DNA of 40,813 nt from the NCBI GenBank assembly GCA_033722675.1, contig JAWVYO010000009.1, positions 1 through 40,813 of the forward strand, written 5' to 3'. The first letter of the stretch is position 1. Each line of letters starts with the position of its first letter. This document shows, piece by piece, positions 1 through 9,762 of the stretch. The stretch is from DATHYU01 sp033722675 (lineage in GTDB: Bacteria > Actinomycetota > Acidimicrobiia > Spongiisociales > UBA11373). The position numbers and the translations under genes were made by a program. The notes under the pieces were generated by a model. It made no database searches and had not been told where the DNA came from. It saw nothing but the letters and a program-made list of their open reading frames with translations.

Positions 1-1232
1 CCTACTGCCGCGACGCCGAAGCGGGCCGCCACGACCTCCCGTACCAGACGGACGGTGTCGTCGTGAAGGTGGACGACCTCGGCGAGCAGGCGGAACTGGG
101 CTTCACGGCGCGCAGCCCCCGGTGGGCGATCGCGTACAAGTTCCCGCCGGAGGAGCAGACGACGACGCTGCGGTCCATCGAGGTGAACGTCGGCCGCACC
201 GGCACGGTGAACCCCTACGCGGTGCTCGAACCGGTCTTCGTGGGCGGGGCCACCGTCACGAACGCCACGCTCCACAACCAGGACGAGATCGCCCGCAAGG
301 ACCTCCGCATCGGCGACACCGTGGTCGTGCGGCGCGCCGGCGACGTCATCCCCGAAGTCGTCGCCCCCGTTCCGTCGCTCCGCACCGGCGACGAGGTCGT
401 GTGGACGATGCCCGACGAGTGCCCGTTCAGCGGCCATCCGATCGAGCGCCGCGAGGGCGACGCCAAGGCCTACTGCACCGGCGGGTTCGACTGTCCCGCC
501 CGGGTGCGGGAGTGGCTGGCGCATTTCTCGGCGCGCGGAGCGATGGACATCGAGGGGCTCGGGTACAAGACCGTCGACCTCCTCATGCGGGAGGGCCTCG
601 TGTCCGACCCCGCGGACATCTTCACGCTGTCCCCCGACGACCTCCTCGAGTTCGAGGGATGGGGGGAGACCTCGGTCCGGAACCTCATGGACGGCATCGA
701 CGCCGCCCGGGACCGCCCCCTGGCGAAGCTGATCTTCGGCCTCGGGATCCCCCACGTCGGGGGGACGGTGGCCCGGCTCCTCGCCAACCGGTTCCGCTCG
801 CTCGACGCGATCCTCGACGCGACAGAGGAGGACCTCGAGGCCCTGGAGGGCGTCGGCCCCGAGATCGTGGCCTCGATCAGGTTCTGGGCGGAGGACGAGG
901 CGAACCGTCGCCTCGTCGACAAGCTCCGTGACGCCGGGGTTCGGCTGTCCGACCCGGAACCCGAAGGCGTGGACACCTCCTTGCTGGAGGGCGTCACGGT
1001 CGTGCTCACGGGGTCGCTGGAGGGGTTCACCCGCGACGAGGCCCGTTCGGCGATCGAGGATCGCGGCGGACGGGTGACCGGCTCCGTCTCGAAGAAGACC
1101 TCCGCGGTCGTCGCGGGGTCGTCGCCGGGGTCGAAGCTCCAGAAGGCGCAGGACCTGGGCGTTCCCGTGCTCGACGAGGAGGGGCTGCGGCGGCTCCTCG
1201 CCGATGGCCCGGACGCGATCAGCGGACCGTGA
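1..1232 (+). CDS. ligA: NAD-dependent DNA ligase LigA, 3' portion (5' end outside window)
   Basis: LigA seals nicks in duplex DNA during replication and repair, using NAD+ to adenylate its active lysine. About 410 codons are present, and the reading frame is open through base 3 at the window edge. The piece starts at the end of the adenylation domain (DGVVVKVDD near bases 48-76). It continues through the OB fold, a zinc finger (bases 420 to about 510), helix-hairpin-helix repeats (GLGIPHVGG near 740) and a C-terminal BRCT domain (from about 985, VVLTGSLEGF). The zinc finger is odd: the usual CPxCG is CPFSG here, so the second cysteine is a serine, with a histidine two residues later. The stop lies 14 bases inside the end of the convergent gene. 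Truncation is by the window only. Family assignment is certain. Confidence 0.97.
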   Translation, partial: YCRDAEAGRHDLPYQTDGVVVKVDDLGEQAELGFTARSPRWAIAYKFPPEEQTTTLRSIEVNVGRTGTVNPYAVLEPVFVGGATVTNATLHNQDEIARKDLRIGDTVVVRRAGDVIPEVVAPVPSLRTGDEVVWTMPDECPFSGHPIERREGDAKAYCTGGFDCPARVREWLAHFSARGAMDIEGLGYKTVDLLMREGLVSDPADIFTLSPDDLLEFEGWGETSVRNLMDGIDAARDRPLAKLIFGLGIPHVGGTVARLLANRFRSLDAILDATEEDLEALEGVGPEIVASIRFWAEDEANRRLVDKLRDAGVRLSDPEPEGVDTSLLEGVTVVLTGSLEGFTRDEARSAIEDRGGRVTGSVSKKTSAVVAGSSPGSKLQKAQDLGVPVLDEEGLRRLLADGPDAISGP

Positions 1233-1620
1233 AGCTCCATTCGAACGTGCCAGGGTCGGGACGTCCCACCGTGCTGTCCCACGCGATGAACACCGTGTGC
1301 TCGCCGGGCGTCCACTCGGGGATCACGCTGAACATGTCGGGCTGCCAGACCCGCAGCCCGGTGGCCTCGGTCAGGCCGATCTCGGACTCGGGGATCCGCA
1401 CGCCGTCGACCGACAGCTCGAGGCGGTAGCCGACGGGCAGGTCGACCTCCACGGCCGTCTGGCGCACCACGATGTCGTTGGGCAGCGGGAACACCGCCTC
1501 GAGGGGCTCGGGGAGCTCGAACTCGTCGCCCGACGGCCAGAACGCCACGAGGACGGCGAGGAGCGCCACGAGGGCCAGTCCGAGACCGGCGTACACGAGT
1601 CGGTAGCGGGGACCGTCCAC
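1219..1620 (-). CDS. Small membrane-anchored protein with C-terminal beta/Ig-like domain
   Basis: I recognise no named family. The protein is 133 residues. A GTG start is followed by one hydrophobic segment (about residues 8-28, probably a signal anchor), a short acidic/proline linker and an extracytoplasmic domain of about 90 residues. That domain is rich in beta-type patterns (AVEVDLP, LSVDG, PGEHTVFIAWD) and ends FEWSFTVR. The ending and pattern resemble the lipoprotein at 15559-15942, suggesting a shared small Ig-like fold. The GTG is supported by a TACCAT -10 six bases upstream. The gene is convergent with ligA, overlapping its last 14 bases, and divergent from dapC. Function is unknown; a role at the cell surface is inference. 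Confidence 0.7.
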   Translation of the reverse strand: MDGPRYRLVYAGLGLALVALLAVLVAFWPSGDEFELPEPLEAVFPLPNDIVVRQTAVEVDLPVGYRLELSVDGVRIPESEIGLTEATGLRVWQPDMFSVIPEWTPGEHTVFIAWDSTVGRPDPGTFEWSFTVR

Positions 1621-1626
1621 CCCGCG

Positions 1627-1632
1627 ATGGTA
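1627..1632 (-). promoter_or_regulatory. -10 element for the 1219-1620 gene (leaderless type)
   Basis: On the minus strand TACCAT lies six bases before the GTG start at 1620, a spacing expected when transcription starts at or next to the start codon. There is no Shine-Dalgarno sequence between. No clear -35 is visible. Confidence 0.55.
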
Positions 1633-1699
1633 CGGCCGGCCGTCGTCGTACCCGCCATCCCGGCCGCAGGACGGCCCGGGGAGGAGGCACCGGCCCGGC

Positions 1700-1705
1700 T
1701 ACCGT
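1700..1705 (+). promoter_or_regulatory. -10 element for dapC (leaderless type)
   Basis: TACCGT is followed by seven bases and then the dapC ATG at 1713. No ribosome binding site fits in the gap, so a leaderless transcript for the dap operon is likely. It shares the 92-base intergenic region with the divergent -10 at 1627-1632. Confidence 0.55.
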
Positions 1706-1712
1706 TTCGGCC

Positions 1713-2833
1713 ATGCGCCGCAACCCAGCCCTGGATCGGCTCGGGACGTACCCGATCGCCGAGGTACAGGAGCGGGCGCGGGCGATGCGGGACGCCGGGG
1801 AGCGCCTCATCGACTTCTCGATCGGCGATCCCCGGGAGCCCACCCCGGATTTCATCCGCGATGCGCTCCGGGACGCCGTGCCCGAGGTCTCCCAGTACCC
1901 GACCGTCGCCGGTCTTCGCACCCTGCGCCACGCCGTCGCCGGGTACCTGCGGCGGCGCTTCGACGTGGAGGTCGACCCGGACACGCAGATGATCCCCACC
2001 ACCGGCTCGAAGGAGGCGGTGTTCTCCACACCGCTCGCCTTCGTCGGCCCCGGCGACGCCGTCGCGTTCGGCACGCCCGGGTATCCGATCTACGAGCGGG
2101 GAGCGGTGTTCGCTGGCGCCGACGCGGTGCCGGTCCGCCTCGGCGGCGACTTCGTGCTCCGGGCCGGCGACGTGCCCGCCGGCGCCTGGGAGCGCGCCCG
2201 CCTGCTGTGGACCTGCACTCCGCACAACCCGACGGGGGCGGTCACTTCGAAGGCCGACCTCGCCGACCTGCTCGCCGCCTGCCGCGACGCCGGCACGCTG
2301 CTCCTGTCGGACGAGTGCTACGCGGACCTGTACGAGGACGATCCACCGTCCTCCGTGCTCCAGGTGGCCGGTGGCGGCTCGCCCGGGGTGCTCGCCTACT
2401 TCAGCCTGTCGAAGCGCTCGGGCATGACGGGATACCGCAGTGGCGTCGTCGTGGGCGATCCCGACGCGATCGCCACCCTGCGCAGCCTGCGCACGTCGAC
2501 GGGCACGGCGCCCGCGGAGTTCGTGCAGGAGGCCGCGGCCGCCGCGTGGGCGGACGACGACCACGTCGCCGAACGACGGGCGATCTTCGCGGCGAAGCGG
2601 GCGGTGCTGCGCGATGCCTTCGCCGACATGGGGTACGAGGTGGTCGGGTCCCGGGCCGGCATCTACCTCTGGGTGCGCGTCGGGGACGACGTCGCCGTGA
2701 CGAAGCGCCTCCTCGACGAGGGCGTCGTGGTGTCGCCGGGGCGGGCCTTCGGGCCGGGTGGCGAGGGATTCATCCGTCTGGCGCTCGTGCCGGGCGTCGA
2801 GGACTGTCGAGCAGCCGTGGAGGTGGTGCGAAC

Positions 2834-2855
<22 letters not shown>
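1713..2855 (+). CDS. dapC: Succinyldiaminopimelate transaminase DapC
   Basis: A fold-type I PLP aminotransferase of 380 residues. It is expected to convert N-succinyl-2-amino-6-ketopimelate to N-succinyl-diaminopimelate, using glutamate, in the succinylase branch of lysine and peptidoglycan precursor synthesis. The PLP lysine is Lys234 in SLSKRSGMTGYRSG. The CTPHNPTG motif and the SDECYADL motif (Asp for the pyridine nitrogen) are both present. The specific assignment rests on position: the next two genes are dapD and dapE, with which it forms one transcription unit. By sequence alone it could be called only a class I/II aminotransferase. Its 3' end overlaps dapD by 22 bases. Confidence 0.92.
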
Positions 2856-3639
<784 letters not shown>

Positions 3640-3643
<4 letters not shown>

Positions 3644-4683
3644 GCCTGCTCGACGACCTCGTCTGGCTCGTCGACATCCCCTCGGTCACCGGCGACGAAC
3701 ACCGCCTGGCCGCCGCGGTGGCCGACCGGCTGCGCGCCGGCCATGGCGACGCCGTCCATCTCACCGGGCCCGCCGTGGTCGTCGGCGAGCCCGACGATCG
3801 GCCCCAGATCACCCTCTACGGCCATCTCGACACCGTTCCCGAGCAGGGGAACCTGCCCGCCCGCATCGATGGCGATCGGCTCGTCGGCCTCGGATGCTCC
3901 GACATGAAGGCGGGGCTCGCCGTGATGCTGGGCATCCTCGAGGACGCCGAGGTGCGGCGCGGCCCGTTCAACGTGACGGCGGTGTTCTACGACCGCGAGG
4001 AGGGCCCCGCAGACGAGAACGGGCTCGAGGACCTGCTCGACGGTTTCCCGTGGCTCACCGATGCCGAGTTCGCAGTCGTCCTCGAGCCGACCGACCTCCG
4101 GCTGGAGGTGGGCTGCCAGGGAGCCCTCAACGCCACCGTCGGCTTCGCGGGTCGCTCGGCCCACTCGGCCCGGCCCTGGCTGGGCGAGAACGCGGTGACG
4201 AAGGCGGGGGCCTGGCTCGCCGCCATGCACGAGCGCGAGCCGGTGGTCGTCGACGTGGAGGGCTACGAGTACCGAGAGCTCTTCTCGGTCACGACGGCAT
4301 CGGGAGGCATCGCCCGCAACGTCATCCCCCCGTCCTTCGACGTGAACCTCAACTACCGCTTCCCGCCGTCGCTGACGCTCGAGGAGGCCGAGTCCCGGCT
4401 GCGGGAGGTGGCGTCGGCCGCAGACCGGATCGAGATCGTCGATCGGGCTCCCGCCGCGCCGGTGCCGTCGGGCAACGAGCACTTCGAGCGACTCGCCGGG
4501 GTCAGCGGCGCGACCGCCACCGGCAAGCAGGCGTGGACGGACGTCGCCCGGCTCACCGCCCGTGGTGTCGCCGCCGTGAACTACGGGCCCGGCGAGACCG
4601 CCCAGGCCCACCACCAGGACGAGTCGGTGGCGATCGGGAACCTGGACGTCGCCTTCGGCGCCCTGCACCGCTTTCTCACCTGA
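3640..4683 (+). CDS. dapE: Succinyl-diaminopimelate desuccinylase DapE
   Basis: An M20-family di-zinc amidohydrolase of 347 residues that releases succinate from N-succinyl-LL-diaminopimelate, giving LL-DAP for lysine and cell-wall synthesis. Visible metal and catalytic motifs in order are GHLDTVP (His62), SDMKAG, the glutamate pair in DREEGPADE, LEPTD, and a C-terminal HHQDES histidine. A central dimerisation domain starts around VGCQGALN and GRSAHSARP. The GTG start overlaps the dapD stop in GTGA, so translation is probably coupled. DUF1697 begins one base after the stop. The three dap genes supply consecutive or near-consecutive steps; dapA, dapB and dapF are not in this window. Confidence 0.94.
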
Positions 4684-4684
4684 C

Positions 4685-5188
4685 ATGGCCCGCCACGCCG
4701 CATTCCTCCGCGCGATCAACACGCCGCCCCGGTACGTGAAGATGGCCCGGCTGCGGGAGGTCTTCGAGGGCCTCGGCTTCGAGGGCGTCGACACGGTCAT
4801 CGCCTCGGGGAACCTCGTGTTCACCGCCGAGCGCCCCGATCCCGTCGCCATCCGCGCTGCGCTCGGCGACGCGCTCGGCTTCGATGTCCCCGTCTTCCTG
4901 CGGACCGCCGCCGAGGTGGAGGCGGCGGTCTCGCCGCCCTTCGACGAGTCCGACGGACCCGTCGAGGTCTCCTTCCTCGAGTCCCCGCCGGCCCCCGATG
5001 CCGTCGAGCGGCTCCTCGAACGGTTCGACGGAGGCGACGATCGCCTCGTCGTCACCGGCGGGCACGTCTGGTGGCAGCGCCTCGGCCCGGACTCGACCTA
5101 CGCGGAGCGCGACGTGGCGGACGTGCTGGGCACCCGGACCACCCGCCGCAGCCTCGCGACCGTGCGGAAGGTGCTCGCCGCCCTCTGA
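4685..5188 (+). CDS. DUF1697 family protein
   Basis: A protein of 167 residues that matches the DUF1697 pattern. Its N-terminus reads AFLRAINTPP with a following MARLREVFEGLGF, then IASGNLVF, and it ends with the family's RTTRRSLATVRKVL pattern near the C-terminus. The family is widespread in actinobacteria and has no established biochemical role. It starts one base after the dapE stop, so it is likely the last gene of the dap transcription unit, although no functional tie to lysine synthesis is known. It is slightly shorter than typical members but looks intact. No signal peptide or membrane segment is seen, so it is probably cytoplasmic. Confidence 0.82.
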   Translation: MARHAAFLRAINTPPRYVKMARLREVFEGLGFEGVDTVIASGNLVFTAERPDPVAIRAALGDALGFDVPVFLRTAAEVEAAVSPPFDESDGPVEVSFLESPPAPDAVERLLERFDGGDDRLVVTGGHVWWQRLGPDSTYAERDVADVLGTRTTRRSLATVRKVLAAL

Positions 5189-5190
5189 CG

Positions 5191-5196
5191 TACCCT
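5191..5196 (+). promoter_or_regulatory. -10 element for hrpA (leaderless type)
   Basis: TACCCT begins three bases after the DUF1697 stop and ends nine bases before the hrpA ATG at 5206. No Shine-Dalgarno sequence intervenes. It suggests the helicase is transcribed separately from the dap operon. Confidence 0.45.
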
Positions 5197-5205
5197 TCGG
5201 CGGTC

Positions 5206-8200
5206 ATGAGCGGCTCCCCGTCCATCGCCGCGCTGCGGTCGCGTCTCGACGACCTCGCCCTCGCCGACCGGTCGTCCTTCGAGCGGCGTCTCGCCGGCGC
5301 CGCCCGGATCCGGTCCACGGAGCGCGCCCGCGAGGTGCGGGCGCTCATCGCGGCCGACGTCGAGCGTGCCGAGCGGCGGGTCGCCCTCCGTCGGGCGAAC
5401 GCTCCCGCCGCGATCGAGTACCCCGACGACCTCCCGATCACCGCCTGGCGGGAGGAGCTGCTCGAGACCATCGCCGACCACCAGGTGGTCGTCGTCGCCG
5501 GGGCGACGGGATCCGGCAAGAGCACGCAGCTCCCGAAGCTGTGCCTCGAGCTGGGGCGGGGAATCACCGGGACGATCGGCCACACCCAGCCCCGCCGCAT
5601 CGCCGCACGGTCCATCGCCGAGCGCGTCGCCGACGAGCTCGGCGTGGCGGTCGGCGACGCCGTCGGGTACACGATGCGCTTCACCGACGAGGTGTCGGAG
5701 GGGACCCTCGTGAAGGTGATGACCGACGGGATCCTCCTGGCGGAGCTCCAGCGGGACCCCGCCCTCCTCGCCTACGACACGATCGTGCTCGACGAGGCCC
5801 ACGAGCGATCGCTGAACATCGATTTCCTCCTCGGCTACCTCAAACGGCTCCTCCCCGAGCGGCCGGACCTCAAGGTCGTCATCACGTCGGCGACGATCGA
5901 CACCCGGCGGTTCTCCGAGCACTTCGACGACGCCCCGGTGGTCGAGGTGTCGGGGCGGCTCTACCCGGTCGAGGTCCGCTATCGCCCCCTCGACGACCCG
6001 GCGCTCCCCGAGCCGCGCGACCAGACGGAGGCCATCTGCGACGCCGTCGCCGAACTGGCGCAGGAGGGCACCGGCGACGTCCTCGTGTTCTGCGCGGGGG
6101 AGCGGGAGATCCGCGACGCCATCGACGCCATCGAGGACCTCGACCTGCCCCATACCGAGGTGCTTCCCCTCTTCGGGCGCCTCTCGGCCGCCGAACAGCA
6201 CCGGATCTTCGCGCCGCACACCGGCCGGAGGATCGTGGTGTCGACGAACGTCGCCGAGACGTCGCTCACGGTCCCCGGCATCCGTTCCGTGGTGGACGCC
6301 GGGATGGCGCGCATCTCCCGGTACTCCCGCCGGACGAAGGTGCAGCGGCTGCCCATCGAGCCGATCTCCCGGGCATCGGCGGATCAGCGGGCGGGACGAT
6401 GCGGACGCCTCGGTCCCGGCGTGTGCATCCGGCTCTACTCGGAGGAGGACTACGAGGCCCGTCCGGCGTTCACCGACCCCGAGATCCTGCGCACGAACCT
6501 GGCGTCGGTGATGCTGCAGATGGCGGCGATCGGGCTCGGCGACGTCGAGGACTTCCCGTTCGTCGAGCCGCCCGACGCCCGCAGCATCCGTGACGGAGCC
6601 GTCCTCCTCGAGGAACTGGGCGCCATCGGGGAGGGCACCCCCGGGACGAGGGACTGGCTCACCGACGTCGGCCGGACACTCGCCCGCATCCCCGTCGATC
6701 CCCGCATCGGACGCATGCTCGTGGCGGCCGACGAGCGGAACTGCCTCGACGAGGTGGCGACGATCGCCGCCGCCCTCTCCATCCAGGACCCCCGTGAGCG
6801 GCCGCTCGGGAAGGAGCAGGCCGCCGACGAGCGCCATCGGCGCCACACGCACCGCGACTCCGACCTGCTGTCGTGGCTCGTGCTCTGGGACCACGTGGTC
6901 GGCGAGCGGGAGGCGCGTACGTCGAGCGGCTTCCGCCGGATGTGCCGCGACGAGTTCCTCAGCTGGCGTCGGGTGCGCGAGTGGCAGGATCTTCGCGCCC
7001 AGCTGCTGCGGGTGGCCGACGAACTGGGCCTGCGACGCAATCGCACCCCGGCGACCCCCGAAGTGGTGCACGAGGCCCTGCTCGGCGGACTCCTGTCCCA
7101 CGTCGGGAGCAAGGACCCGGACTCCCACGAGTACCGGGGCGCCCGCGGCACGCGGTTCTCCATCCGGCCCGGGTCGGTCCTCTTCAAGCGCAACCCGCCG
7201 TGGGTCATGGCCGCCGAGCTCGTCGAGACCGCCCGCACCTGGGCCGTGGGGGTGGCGGAGCTCGACGTCGACACGATCGAACGCGTCGGCGCCCACGTCG
7301 TGACGCGGGCGATCTCGGACCCCTGGTGGGACGCCGAGCGGGGCGCGGCGGTGTCGCGGGAGACGGTGTCGTTGTACGGGCTGCCGCTGCGGTCGGACCG
7401 GATCGTTCTCGCCGGCCACCACGATCCGGTCGGGGCCCGGGACCTGTTCATCCGAAACGCCCTGGTCCTCGGCGACTGGGAGACCCACCACGCCTTCGAC
7501 GCCCGCAACCGCGACCGGATCGCCGAGGTCCTCGCCACCGAGGCCCGGGCCCGGCGGGGTGACCTGCTCGTCACCGAGGACGAGATGGCGGCCTTCTTCG
7601 ACGAGCGACTGCCCGCCGACGTCGTCTCCGCCCGCCACTTCGACCGGTGGTGGAACCAGACGCGGGAGGACCATCCCCACCTCCTCGACCTCACCGAAGA
7701 CGACCTGGTCCGTCCCGACGCCGGGGAGGTGGACGACCGGGCCTTCCCGCGGACCTGGGCCTACGGCGACCTCGAACTGCCCCTCACCTACGAGTTCGAC
7801 CCCTCCAGCGACAGCGACGGCCTGACCGTCGACGTCCCCGCCGGGGCCCTCGATCGGATCGACCCGGGCGACTTCACCTGGACGGTCCCCGGGCTGCGCG
7901 GCGAGCTCGTCGAGTCGCTCATGCGTTCGCTGCCGAAGCACCACCGCCGCCGCTTCACCCCGATCGCGGACACGGCCGCCGACGTCGCGGCGTCGCTGCG
8001 GCCGGAGGGCGACGTGGTGGCGGCGCTCTGTCGGGAGCTGACGCGCCGATCGGGCGAGCCGATCGTCCCCGACGACGTGGACCCCGAGCGGATCCCGCCG
8101 CACCTCCGGCCCCGGTACCGGGTGATCGGCGACGACGGCGCCGTGCTGGCCGCCGGCGACGATCTCGCCGCGCTCCGGGATCGGCTCGTCGAGCGGGCGC

Positions 8201-9090
8201 GGTCGGCGGCCTCCGGAGCGGCGCACCCCCTCGAACGCGACGGCATCACGGCGTGGGACGTCGGCGAGCTGCCCCGGTCGATCGAGCTCGGCGACGGCGC
8301 CGGCCGGGTGCGGGCCTATCCCGCCCTCGTGGACCAGGGTGACTCGGTGGCGATCCGGGTCCTGGCCACCGAGGAGGAGCAGCGCCGGGAGATGTGGCCG
8401 GGGACCCGGCGCCTCCTCCTGCTGCACCTGCCGTCGCCCCAGCGACTCCTCCGCTCGGTGCTCGACCGCCACGTGGGCCTGTCGCTCGTGGGCAGCCCCT
8501 ACGGGACGGCGGCGGAGTGGATGGAGGACTGCCTCCACTGCGCGCTCGACGAGATCGTGGCGTCGGCCGGGGGGCCCGCCTGGGACCGCGCCGGCTTCGA
8601 TCGGCTCCTCGGCACCGTTCGCGACGAGCTCGCCGACGTCGTGGACCGGGTGGGGGAGGCGTCGGGGGCGATCCTCGACGAGCTGCGCCGGGTGAGCCGG
8701 CACCTCGACGGCGGAACCGCGGAGGCCTTCCCCGACGTCGCCGCCGACGTGCGAGCGCAACTCGACCGCTTCGTCTTCGAGGGCTTCCTCACGGCCGTCG
8801 GGTCCGAGCGCCTCGATGACGTGCGGCGGTACGTGGCGGCCGCCGCCCGTCGGCTGGAGACGGTGGCCGAGCACCCGGTGCGCGACCGCGAGCGCATGGT
8901 GACCGTCAGGACCCTCGAGGCGGACTTCGACCGGCTCGTGGAGGCGCTGCCCTTCGATCCGGCGATGCTCGACGTCGCCTGGCGGATCCAGGAGCTGCGG
9001 GTGAGCCTGTTCGCCCAGTCCGTCGGGGTGGAGGGCCCGGTGAGCCCGCAGCGTGTGCGCCGCGCGATCGACTCGCTCGTCACCGGGTGA
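5206..9090 (+). CDS. hrpA: ATP-dependent RNA helicase HrpA (DEAH box)
   Basis: A DEAH-box helicase of 1294 residues, the normal length for bacterial HrpA. It unwinds or remodels RNA with ATP and has been linked to mRNA processing and rescue of stalled ribosomes in other bacteria. Motif I is GATGSGKST at residues 99-107, motif II is DEAH at 196-199, motif III is SAT at 228-230 and motif VI is QRAGRCGR at 394-401. After the RecA-like core come the winged-helix/ratchet and OB-fold regions and the long HrpA-specific C-terminal extension (DUF3418-like). The ATG at 5206 is chosen because it follows the upstream stop and has a well-placed -10. Its stop is one base from the stop of the convergent lipoprotein gene. 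Confidence 0.95.
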   Translation: MSGSPSIAALRSRLDDLALADRSSFERRLAGAARIRSTERAREVRALIAADVERAERRVALRRANAPAAIEYPDDLPITAWREELLETIADHQVVVVAGATGSGKSTQLPKLCLELGRGITGTIGHTQPRRIAARSIAERVADELGVAVGDAVGYTMRFTDEVSEGTLVKVMTDGILLAELQRDPALLAYDTIVLDEAHERSLNIDFLLGYLKRLLPERPDLKVVITSATIDTRRFSEHFDDAPVVEVSGRLYPVEVRYRPLDDPALPEPRDQTEAICDAVAELAQEGTGDVLVFCAGEREIRDAIDAIEDLDLPHTEVLPLFGRLSAAEQHRIFAPHTGRRIVVSTNVAETSLTVPGIRSVVDAGMARISRYSRRTKVQRLPIEPISRASADQRAGRCGRLGPGVCIRLYSEEDYEARPAFTDPEILRTNLASVMLQMAAIGLGDVEDFPFVEPPDARSIRDGAVLLEELGAIGEGTPGTRDWLTDVGRTLARIPVDPRIGRMLVAADERNCLDEVATIAAALSIQDPRERPLGKEQAADERHRRHTHRDSDLLSWLVLWDHVVGEREARTSSGFRRMCRDEFLSWRRVREWQDLRAQLLRVADELGLRRNRTPATPEVVHEALLGGLLSHVGSKDPDSHEYRGARGTRFSIRPGSVLFKRNPPWVMAAELVETARTWAVGVAELDVDTIERVGAHVVTRAISDPWWDAERGAAVSRETVSLYGLPLRSDRIVLAGHHDPVGARDLFIRNALVLGDWETHHAFDARNRDRIAEVLATEARARRGDLLVTEDEMAAFFDERLPADVVSARHFDRWWNQTREDHPHLLDLTEDDLVRPDAGEVDDRAFPRTWAYGDLELPLTYEFDPSSDSDGLTVDVPAGALDRIDPGDFTWTVPGLRGELVESLMRSLPKHHRRRFTPIADTAADVAASLRPEGDVVAALCRELTRRSGEPIVPDDVDPERIPPHLRPRYRVIGDDGAVLAAGDDLAALRDRLVERARSAASGAAHPLERDGITAWDVGELPRSIELGDGAGRVRAYPALVDQGDSVAIRVLATEEEQRREMWPGTRRLLLLHLPSPQRLLRSVLDRHVGLSLVGSPYGTAAEWMEDCLHCALDEIVASAGGPAWDRAGFDRLLGTVRDELADVVDRVGEASGAILDELRRVSRHLDGGTAEAFPDVAADVRAQLDRFVFEGFLTAVGSERLDDVRRYVAAAARRLETVAEHPVRDRERMVTVRTLEADFDRLVEALPFDPAMLDVAWRIQELRVSLFAQSVGVEGPVSPQRVRRAIDSLVTG

Positions 9091-9091
9091 C

Positions 9092-9691
9092 TCAGGGAGC
9101 GAACACCACCAGCGTCCCGATGGGCTCGCCCGGCCGCAGCGGATCCTCCACCTCGTAGCGCCCCGTCTCGAGCGCGTAGAACACCATGACCTCGCTGCCG
9201 TGGCCGGTGGTGTAGCCGTGGACGTCGCCGGGCAGGGGCTCGATGCCCGCCGGCGAGACGTCCTTGCGGGGCATGAAGGTGGCTTCGGAGTGGTGGACGA
9301 AGTGCTCGGCGTCGGTCTCGCCGGGGTCGAAACCGATCGCCGCCTGCTCCTCGGGCGTCATCTGCTCGACATCGAACGCGGTGAACTCCGGGGGGTGGAG
9401 CCAGAGGACCTCGTCCGCCGGCAGGGCCTTCACCCGAAAGTGGCGCTCGTCGACGGTGCGGTTGCGGAGCACGAGCCGGATCCTCGGGCCGGCCGGCACG
9501 AACAGCGTGGCGGGTTCGATGCCGTCGGCCTCGAACACGACCCGCGCGTCGAAGACGTCGGCGTAGGGATCGGGTGCGACGCGCACCGCTTCGGTCGTCG
9601 TCGGGCCCGAGGTCCCCGGTCGGGCCGTCGCGTCGTTCCCGCAGGCGGTCAGCAGCATCGCTCCGGCCACGGCGACCGACGTCCATCGCAT
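9092..9691 (-). CDS. Secreted lipoprotein, possibly cupredoxin-like
   Basis: A protein of 199 residues with a clear lipoprotein signal: MRWTS, a hydrophobic stretch, then LTACG with Cys as the lipidation site. A Thr/Pro-rich linker follows. The mature domain has a beta-sandwich pattern (ATLFVPAGPRIRLVLRNRT, ERHFRVKAL) like cupredoxin folds, and later HHSEATFMPRKD and a C-terminal LVVFAP strand. The full set of copper ligands of a blue copper protein is not obvious, so copper binding is not claimed. It is membrane-attached on the outer face. It is convergent with hrpA. Upstream, CATGCT lies six bases before the ATG, a weak -10 that departs from TANNNT at its first base. No specific function is recognised. 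Confidence 0.72.
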   Translation of the reverse strand: MRWTSVAVAGAMLLTACGNDATARPGTSGPTTTEAVRVAPDPYADVFDARVVFEADGIEPATLFVPAGPRIRLVLRNRTVDERHFRVKALPADEVLWLHPPEFTAFDVEQMTPEEQAAIGFDPGETDAEHFVHHSEATFMPRKDVSPAGIEPLPGDVHGYTTGHGSEVMVFYALETGRYEVEDPLRPGEPIGTLVVFAP

Positions 9692-9762
9692 GCGCCGAGC
9701 ATGCCAGGACCCGTGTGCGGGGCCCCACGGCCGGAGTCCGCATCCCCCAGGGCCGTTCGGCC

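Noticed and set aside
1..62. Possible truncated ligA pseudogene because the first ATG/GTG is at base 63
   Set aside because: The same frame is open back to base 3 and encodes the conserved LPYQTDGVVVK block, so the gene is simply cut by the window edge.
5098..8874. Open frame of 1258 codons on the minus strand opposite hrpA
   Set aside because: It is antisense to a helicase with all motifs. At about 70% GC, long antisense frames arise from codon bias. The translation is low-complexity Arg/Gly/Pro/His-rich with no motif.
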